In this document: positions 51,079 to 63,393 of the stretch, one piece after another
Layout: each line of letters begins with the position of its first letter
Numbering within the stretch: position 1 is the stretch's first letter
Source: an uncultured Faecalibacterium sp.
Lineage (GTDB): Bacteria > Bacillota > Clostridia > Oscillospirales > Ruminococcaceae
Assembly: GCA_934533135.1 (NCBI GenBank)
Contig: CAKTBG010000014.1
Location: 1 to 63,393 of the forward strand
Length of the DNA: 63,393 nucleotides
Reading direction: 5' to 3'
Translations under genes and position numbers: made by a program
Notes under the pieces: model-generated
Told to the model about the DNA's origin: nothing
The model's database searches: none
What the model saw: the letters and a program-made list of their open reading frames with translations, nothing else

Positions 51079-52077
51079 ATGAAGGTACGCGAACGGACGG
51101 AAGAGATCGAGCGGATGACACTGGCACCTTGGGCGACGTTCAGCGACGCCAGCCGCGGCCGACAGACCCCGGAGGAACCGGACGACATCCGGCCGATCTT
51201 TCAGCGGGATCGCGACCGGGTGATCCACTGCAAGGCGTTCCGCCGCCTGAAACAGAAAACGCAGGTTTTTCTCTCGCCGGAGGGCGACCTCTATCGCACC
51301 CGGCTGACCCATACGCTGGAAGTGGCGCAGATCGCCCGGACCATCGCCCGTGCCCTGCGGCTCAACGAAGATCTGGCCGAGGCCATCAGCCTTGCGCACG
51401 ATCTGGGGCACACCCCCTTCGGCCATGCCGGAGAGCACGCCCTCGACCAGCTGAACCCCGGCGGGTTCCGGCATTATATGCAGAGCCTGCGGGTGGTAGA
51501 TCGGCTGGAAAAAGGCGGCCGGGGGCTCAACCTGAGCTGGGAGGTGCGGAACGGCATCGTGACCCACACCAAGGGGACATGGGCGGCCACGCCGGAAGGA
51601 CGGATCGTCCGGATGGCGGATCAGATCGCGTTTGTCAACCATGACATCGAAGACGCCGTCCGCGCCGGGGTGCTGGATCCGCGGATCCTGCCCAAGGAGT
51701 GTACCGCCGTACTGGGGAACACCAAGTCGGAGCGGATCACCACCATGATCCACAGCATCCTGACCCACAGCAAGGGCGATGTGGCCGTCGGCCCGGAAGA
51801 AAATGAGGCGTTTCTGGCTCTCAAGGATTTCATGTATGCGACGGTCTATGTCAACCGGACGGCCAAAAAGGAAGAGCGGAAGGTCGAAAAGGTCATCGAG
51901 GAATTGTACGAATATTACCTGACCCATCTGGATCGGATGTCCAACTTCTATGTGCAGCTGGCCTATCAGGAGGGCGGAGAGCGCGCCGTGACCGACTACA
52001 TCAGCGGCATGAGCGACGAGTACGCCATCCGGACCTTCGAGGAGCTGTTTGTTCCCCGCAAATGGCACGTTCTTTAA
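51079..52077 (+). CDS. dgt: dGTP triphosphohydrolase-like HD protein
   Basis: 332 residues. The HD metal site is RLTHTLEVAQIARTIARAL (first His), SLAHDLGHTPFGHAGE (HD plus downstream His), then a final Asp in MADQIAFVNHDIEDAVRAG. It hydrolyses deoxynucleoside triphosphates to nucleosides and triphosphate, affecting dNTP pools. The order dgt-dnaG-rpoD is conserved in many Firmicutes. The ATG at 51079 follows a GGGGGA site; the upstream open frame is unlikely. Confidence 0.92.
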   Translation: MKVRERTEEIERMTLAPWATFSDASRGRQTPEEPDDIRPIFQRDRDRVIHCKAFRRLKQKTQVFLSPEGDLYRTRLTHTLEVAQIARTIARALRLNEDLAEAISLAHDLGHTPFGHAGEHALDQLNPGGFRHYMQSLRVVDRLEKGGRGLNLSWEVRNGIVTHTKGTWAATPEGRIVRMADQIAFVNHDIEDAVRAGVLDPRILPKECTAVLGNTKSERITTMIHSILTHSKGDVAVGPEENEAFLALKDFMYATVYVNRTAKKEERKVEKVIEELYEYYLTHLDRMSNFYVQLAYQEGGERAVTDYISGMSDEYAIRTFEELFVPRKWHVL

Positions 52078-52100
52078 ATGAAGGAGCAGCAAACAAAACT

Positions 52101-53882
52101 ATGATCCCACACGAATACATCGAAGAGCTGACCCGCCGGACCGACATTGTGGAGCTGGTCGGCAGCTATGTGCAGCTCAAACGGAAGGGGCGGCTGTACG
52201 GCGGCCTGTGCCCCTTCCACAGTGAGAAATCGCCCTCGTTCTATGTGTACCCGGATACCCAGAGCTTTTACTGCTTTGGCTGCGGGGCCGGCGGCGACGC
52301 CATCACCTTTACCAAGAAGATCAACAGCATCGACTACCCGGAAGCCGTCAAGATGCTGGCAGCCCGTGCCGGAATGCCCGAGCCGCAGGAGGACGACAAG
52401 ACCGGCCGGATGCGCAGCCGGATCCTCTCGATGAACAAAGAGGCAGCACGGTTTTTCCATGCCTGCCTGAACTCCACGGTGGAGGAAGCACGGCAGGCGC
52501 GGGCGTACTGGCGGCGGCGCGGGCTGGACGACAAGACCATCGTCCGGTTCGGGCTGGGGTATGCCCCCAACGACGGACAGGCTCTCTACCGGTTTTTGCG
52601 GGATAAGGGCTACAACCAGCAGGAGCTGGATGCCAGCGGCCTGTTCAAGCGCAGTCCGTCCGGGCGGATCTACTGCCTGTTCTGGAAGCGGGTCATGACC
52701 CCGATCTTTGACCTGCGGGGCAACATCATCGCCTTCGGTGGGCGCGTGCTGGACGATGCAAAGCCCAAGTATGTCAACAGCCCCGAAACGCTGGTCTACC
52801 ACAAGTCGGAGACGGTGTTTGCCCTGCAGATCGCCAAGCGAAGTGCCTCCCGGCGGTTCGTCCTCTGCGAGGGCTACATGGACGTCATCAGTATGCAGCA
52901 GGCCGGCATTGATACGGCGGTCTGCGCCTGCGGTACGGCCTTGACTCCGGAGCAGGTCAAGCTGATCAGTGAGTACGCCGAAGAGGTGATCCTGAGCTAT
53001 GACTCGGACGAGGCAGGGCAGAAAGCCACCCTGCGCTCGCTGGAACTGTTCCGCAACAGTCCGGTCAAGGTGGGGGTGCTGCAGATCCCGGGGGCAAAAG
53101 ATCCGGACGAGTACATCAAAAAATACGGGGCCGAGCGGTTCAAGGCTCTGCTGGACGGGGTGGGCAACGCGCTGGATTTCCGAATGAAGCGGCTGCGGGA
53201 TCAGTACGATCTGGGGCAGGATGCCCAGCGGCTCGAATACGTCCGGCAGGCCGTGGAGATGCTGGCCGAACGCTCCAACCCCACCGAACAGGAGGTGTAC
53301 GCCGGGCGGCTGGCCGAGGAAACGAACATCTCCAAGACTGCCATCCTGACCCAGCTGGGCACAGCGGTGAAGCGAGCGGGCAGCAAGCGGCGGCGGGAGA
53401 AAAACCGGGAGATGCTGCGCTCCGGCGAGATGAACCAGATCAATGTGCCGTACAGCGCGGGCGGTGCGCAGGCGTTGGGCATTGCCAGTGCAGAGCAGCG
53501 GCTGCTGGCGGCGATGCTCCGGGAGCCGGACTACATCCCGCAGATCCGCAGCCAGCTGGCACCCGAAGCGTTCGTGCTGCCCCAGCAGAGAGAGCTGTAC
53601 GAGGCACTGCTGCGTTGCCAGCAGGAGGGCGTGGAAGTCAGCTTGGCGACCCTCCGTGCCTTTGTCGGCGAAGAAGCATTGAATGAACTGAGCCGCCTTG
53701 CGGCACAATACAGCGATGTCAACTGCACGCCGGACGATATCCGGCTCTATCTTGACCGCATTGCCCGCGGAACCCCCATGGCGGGCAAGGCGGCGGGAAT
53801 GTCGAAGGATGAATTTGCACAATACCTCCAGTCGATGAGAGAAAAAAAGCAGGGCGAGATGCCCTCTGCGGAAGAAGAATGA
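52101..53882 (+). CDS. dnaG: DNA primase
   Basis: 593 residues. The N-terminal zinc-binding domain (C37, H40, C58, C61 in [11 protein letters not shown] and [11 protein letters not shown]) is followed by the RNA-polymerase/TOPRIM core ([17 protein letters not shown] and LSYDSDEAG) and a C-terminal helicase-binding domain. It makes RNA primers for replication. Between dgt and rpoD as in the classic macromolecular synthesis operon. The ribosome-binding site (AAGGAG, 52081-52086) is 14 bases before ATG 52101, which is long. Confidence 0.97.
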   Translation: MIPHEYIEELTRRTDIVELVGSYVQLKRKGRLYGGLCPFHSEKSPSFYVYPDTQSFYCFGCGAGGDAITFTKKINSIDYPEAVKMLAARAGMPEPQEDDKTGRMRSRILSMNKEAARFFHACLNSTVEEARQARAYWRRRGLDDKTIVRFGLGYAPNDGQALYRFLRDKGYNQQELDASGLFKRSPSGRIYCLFWKRVMTPIFDLRGNIIAFGGRVLDDAKPKYVNSPETLVYHKSETVFALQIAKRSASRRFVLCEGYMDVISMQQAGIDTAVCACGTALTPEQVKLISEYAEEVILSYDSDEAGQKATLRSLELFRNSPVKVGVLQIPGAKDPDEYIKKYGAERFKALLDGVGNALDFRMKRLRDQYDLGQDAQRLEYVRQAVEMLAERSNPTEQEVYAGRLAEETNISKTAILTQLGTAVKRAGSKRRREKNREMLRSGEMNQINVPYSAGGAQALGIASAEQRLLAAMLREPDYIPQIRSQLAPEAFVLPQQRELYEALLRCQQEGVEVSLATLRAFVGEEALNELSRLAAQYSDVNCTPDDIRLYLDRIARGTPMAGKAAGMSKDEFAQYLQSMREKKQGEMPSAEEE

Positions 53883-53920
53883 GCCTTTCCCTCCGGCTGG
53901 AGCCGGAAGGAGAAGGAACC

Positions 53921-55000
53921 ATGCAAAAAATGTCGCAGAGAGAGGAACTGGCCAAGATGCTGTCGGCGCGGGCGCGCAAGCATACCCTGACCCCGGAGCA
54001 GATCAGCCGGGCGATGGAAGAGAAGGATTACGATGCATCCGGCTTGGACGCACTGTACGAAGAGCTGGAACGCCGCGGGGTGCAGATCGCCGAGGAGGAT
54101 CCGGAGCTGCCGCCGCTGGACGAAACCCAGATCGGCAGGCTGGAACGGGAGCTGTCCTCCGAAGGCGTGGCACTGGACGACCCGGTGAAGGCCTATCTGA
54201 AAGAGATCGGCCGGGTGCCGCTGCTGTCGGCCGAGGAAGAAACGGCACTGGCGGCTGCGGCGCGGGCGGGGGATGCCGAGGCACGCCGCCGCCTGAGCGA
54301 GGCGAACCTGCGGCTGGTGGTATCGGTGGCAAAACGGTATGCCGGCAGGGGCTTGCCCTTCCTTGACCTGATCCAGGAGGGAAATCTCGGCCTGATGAAG
54401 GCAACGGAAAAGTTCGAGCCGGATCGGGGGTTCAAGTTCTCGACCTATGCAACATGGTGGATCCGACAGGCCATCACCCGGGCCATTGCGGATCAGGGAC
54501 GCACCATCCGGATCCCGGTGCATCTGGTGGAGAGCATCAACCGGGTCAAAAAGATGTCCGGCGAACTGCTGCGGAAGAATGGCCGGGAGCCGACCCCCGA
54601 GATGATCGCCGTCCGGCTGGACATGGAGCCGGAGCGGGTGCGGGAACTGCTGCTGTTGGCGCAGGAGCCGGTCAGCTTGGAAACGCCGGTGGGCGAGGAA
54701 GAGGACGCCCATCTGGAAGATTTCATTCAGGACGAGGAAGCGGGCGTTCCGGTGGACGAGGCCGGGCGGCAGATGCTCCGGCGGGAGCTGATGAATGTGC
54801 TCAAGAGCCTGACGCCCCGGGAAGAACGGGTGATCGCGCTCCGGTTCGGGCTGGAGGATGGCCGTGCCCGGACGCTGGAAGAACTGGGGCAGGAGTTCAA
54901 CATCACCCGGGAGCGGGTGCGGCAGATCGAGGCGAAAGCTCTGCGCAAGCTGCGGCATCCCAGCCGTGCCAAACGCCTGCGGGATTATCTCGAGGATTGA
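53921..55000 (+). CDS. rpoD: Principal RNA polymerase sigma factor (sigma 70/SigA)
   Basis: 359 residues. Regions 1.2 through 4.2 are present: [22 protein letters not shown], region 2 ([54 protein letters not shown]), region 3, and region 4.2 helix-turn-helix ([30 protein letters not shown]). The N-terminus is short and acidic compared with E. coli sigma 70, as in Firmicutes. The start follows AAGGAGAAGG; a TCCGGCT/AGCCGGA hairpin (53892-53907) sits directly upstream of that site. Confidence 0.97.
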   Translation: MQKMSQREELAKMLSARARKHTLTPEQISRAMEEKDYDASGLDALYEELERRGVQIAEEDPELPPLDETQIGRLERELSSEGVALDDPVKAYLKEIGRVPLLSAEEETALAAAARAGDAEARRRLSEANLRLVVSVAKRYAGRGLPFLDLIQEGNLGLMKATEKFEPDRGFKFSTYATWWIRQAITRAIADQGRTIRIPVHLVESINRVKKMSGELLRKNGREPTPEMIAVRLDMEPERVRELLLLAQEPVSLETPVGEEEDAHLEDFIQDEEAGVPVDEAGRQMLRRELMNVLKSLTPREERVIALRFGLEDGRARTLEELGQEFNITRERVRQIEAKALRKLRHPSRAKRLRDYLED

Positions 55001-55100
55001 GCGGAACGCAAGAGCCAACTTAGACAAAATGCACAAGGGGCTTTTGGGCAGGAACATGAAAAACAAAAAAATCAACCCCAAAACCACATGAACGATACAC

Positions 55101-55143
55101 GTTCCCGGGCGTCCGATAAAAAGCGGCGTTCGGGAATTTTTTT
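55101..55143 (+). terminator. Terminator between rpoD and rpoB
   Basis: TTCCCG (55102-55107) pairs with CGGGAA (55131-55136) around an imperfect GC-rich stem; followed by an eight-T run. Confidence 0.8.
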
Positions 55144-55165
55144 TGCCCAAAATCCGAAAAATGGC

Positions 55166-55194
55166 TTGACAACAAGGCTTTTAGGGGGTATACT
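55166..55194 (+). promoter_or_regulatory. Strong promoter of rpoBC
   Basis: TTGACA (55166-55171), 17 bases, TATACT (55189-55194): near-perfect sigma A consensus. Confidence 0.92.
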
Positions 55195-55390
55195 AAACCA
55201 GTATCACATAATGGCCTAGTGCGCCAAAAAGAGAGTTTGGAACGGACGAGCTTGGAGGGCAGAACCGAAAAGTTTGTGAAAAATGCCGAACTTCTCCTCC
55301 GGACGCGGGTTGAATTATGTGTGTCTGCTCAAAATTCGACCTGCGTAAAGCAACACCCGTAGAGTATAAAAGTAAGGAGTGGTTGATTTT
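55195..55390 (+). other. Long untranslated leader of rpoB
   Basis: About 190 bases from the predicted start to the rpoB ATG. No terminator, riboswitch motif or complete leader ORF that I can name. It may act in autogenous control or RNA processing of rpoBC, but nothing in the sequence proves it. Confidence 0.4.
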
Positions 55391-59245
<3,855 letters not shown>

Positions 59246-59367
59246 ATCCGGCGTGAACCTGTTTTCTCCTCGCGCTGTGCGTGCTGCACGGCGTGAGAGG
59301 GGAGAGCAGTGGATTTTGAAGATCGCCTGCATCATCGAGACTACAAGATTAAGAAAGGGTTCGTTTC

Positions 59368-62943
<3,576 letters not shown>

Positions 62944-62982
62944 GCATTTTTCCGGCTGATCCCGGTTCCCAAGATCGAAATC

Positions 62983-63020
62983 ATCACCCTGTGGGCGCAA
63001 AAACCCGCAGGGTGATTTTT
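62983..63020 (+). terminator. Terminator of the rpoBC operon
   Basis: ATCACCCTG-GGG (62983-62995) pairs with CCC-CAGGGTGAT (63004-63016), then TTTTT. Confidence 0.92.
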
Positions 63021-63055
63021 CGTTGAATAAATCCAAATTTTTTTGAGAAAACTGT

Positions 63056-63083
63056 TGACAATCAAGGACGAAACGAGTATTAT
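63056..63083 (+). promoter_or_regulatory. Promoter of the rpsL (str) operon
   Basis: TTGACA (63056-63061), 16 bases, TATTAT (63078-63083). A small ATCGGG/CCCGAT hairpin follows in the leader. Confidence 0.85.
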
Positions 63084-63166
63084 ATAACTGTTGCGCGTCC
63101 TGAACGGGCGAAGCAGCAGAAAAATCGGGAAACCCCGATGTTCATCATTAAGAAAGGAGAAACAAA

Positions 63167-63393
63167 ATGCCTACTTTTAACCAGCTTGTACGCAAAGGCC
63201 GTCAGGTTCTGGCTACCAAGAGCACCGCTCCCGCACTGCTGAAGAGCTACAATTCTCAGAAGAAACAGTATTCTGATCTGAACAGCCCCCAGAAGCGTGG
63301 TGTCTGCACTGCAGTTCGTACCATGACCCCGAAGAAGCCTAACTCTGCTCTGCGTAAGGTTGCTCGTGTCCGCCTCACGAATGGTATTGAGGT
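63167..63393 (+). CDS. rpsL: 30S ribosomal protein S12, 5' part only (cut by window end)
   Basis: 75 codons are visible, starting [20 protein letters not shown] and reaching [24 protein letters not shown] and [10 protein letters not shown] are the universal S12 motifs; the Lys of PKKPNS linked to streptomycin sensitivity is wild type. It has the short insert after the N-terminus typical of Firmicute S12. AAGGAGAAAC precedes ATG 63167. Presumably followed by rpsG, fusA and tuf beyond the window. Confidence 0.97.
   Translation, partial: MPTFNQLVRKGRQVLATKSTAPALLKSYNSQKKQYSDLNSPQKRGVCTAVRTMTPKKPNSALRKVARVRLTNGIE

Overview
The window looks like a chromosomal segment of a GC-rich gut Firmicute, most probably Faecalibacterium or a close Oscillospiraceae relative. 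This rests on gene content (class II GalT, HrcA/CIRCE control, T-box pheST, flavodiiron FprA, an unlinked rpoD-rpoBC-rpsL order) and on dispersed GC-rich repeats; it is an inference, not a database match.

Left part (1-11160) is accessory DNA. It starts with three stem-loops that resemble the end of an insertion sequence. Next comes an AT-rich two-gene Gabija anti-phage system (gajA, gajB, minus strand). A decayed integrative/conjugative element follows: repA, parA, parB, DUF3846-type and DUF3789-like small proteins, pcfB, a truncated virD4 coupling protein, two small regulators, a four-segment attenuator-like RNA leader with no gene left downstream, and the 3' remnant of a large serine recombinase. 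The element ends beside a tRNA-Ala(CGC) gene.

Middle part (11200-43300) is housekeeping and metabolic. It holds a BMP-type nucleoside ABC transporter (ATPase plus two permeases), an orphan oligopeptide-binding lipoprotein, murD with a GNAT gene, PLP enzymes, two bleomycin-hydrolase-like cysteine aminopeptidases, cutC, galKT, xpaC, and htpG under a perfect CIRCE operator. Also here are a small-ORF/GNAT pair with a palindromic operator, hydrolases, a PHP phosphatase, a transglutaminase-like protein, rmuC and fprA. The most striking locus is at 23147-24441: one promoter, then two nearly identical GEMM-I (cyclic-di-GMP class I) riboswitch aptamers, each followed by its own terminator hairpin, then a secreted protein with two CAP/SCP domains, the first of which has lost the conserved His residues.

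Right part (43300-63393) is core information processing. It contains an MFS transporter, a small inverted-repeat element, a Phe T-box leader driving pheS-pheT, an NSS sodium symporter, an IMPACT-family gene, dgt-dnaG-rpoD, a strong promoter with a long leader for rpoB-rpoC, and the start of rpsL, cut by the window edge. Copies of a modular GC-rich repeat lie at 16932, 25399, 25592 and 41735; the last supplies the C-terminal codons of rmuC.
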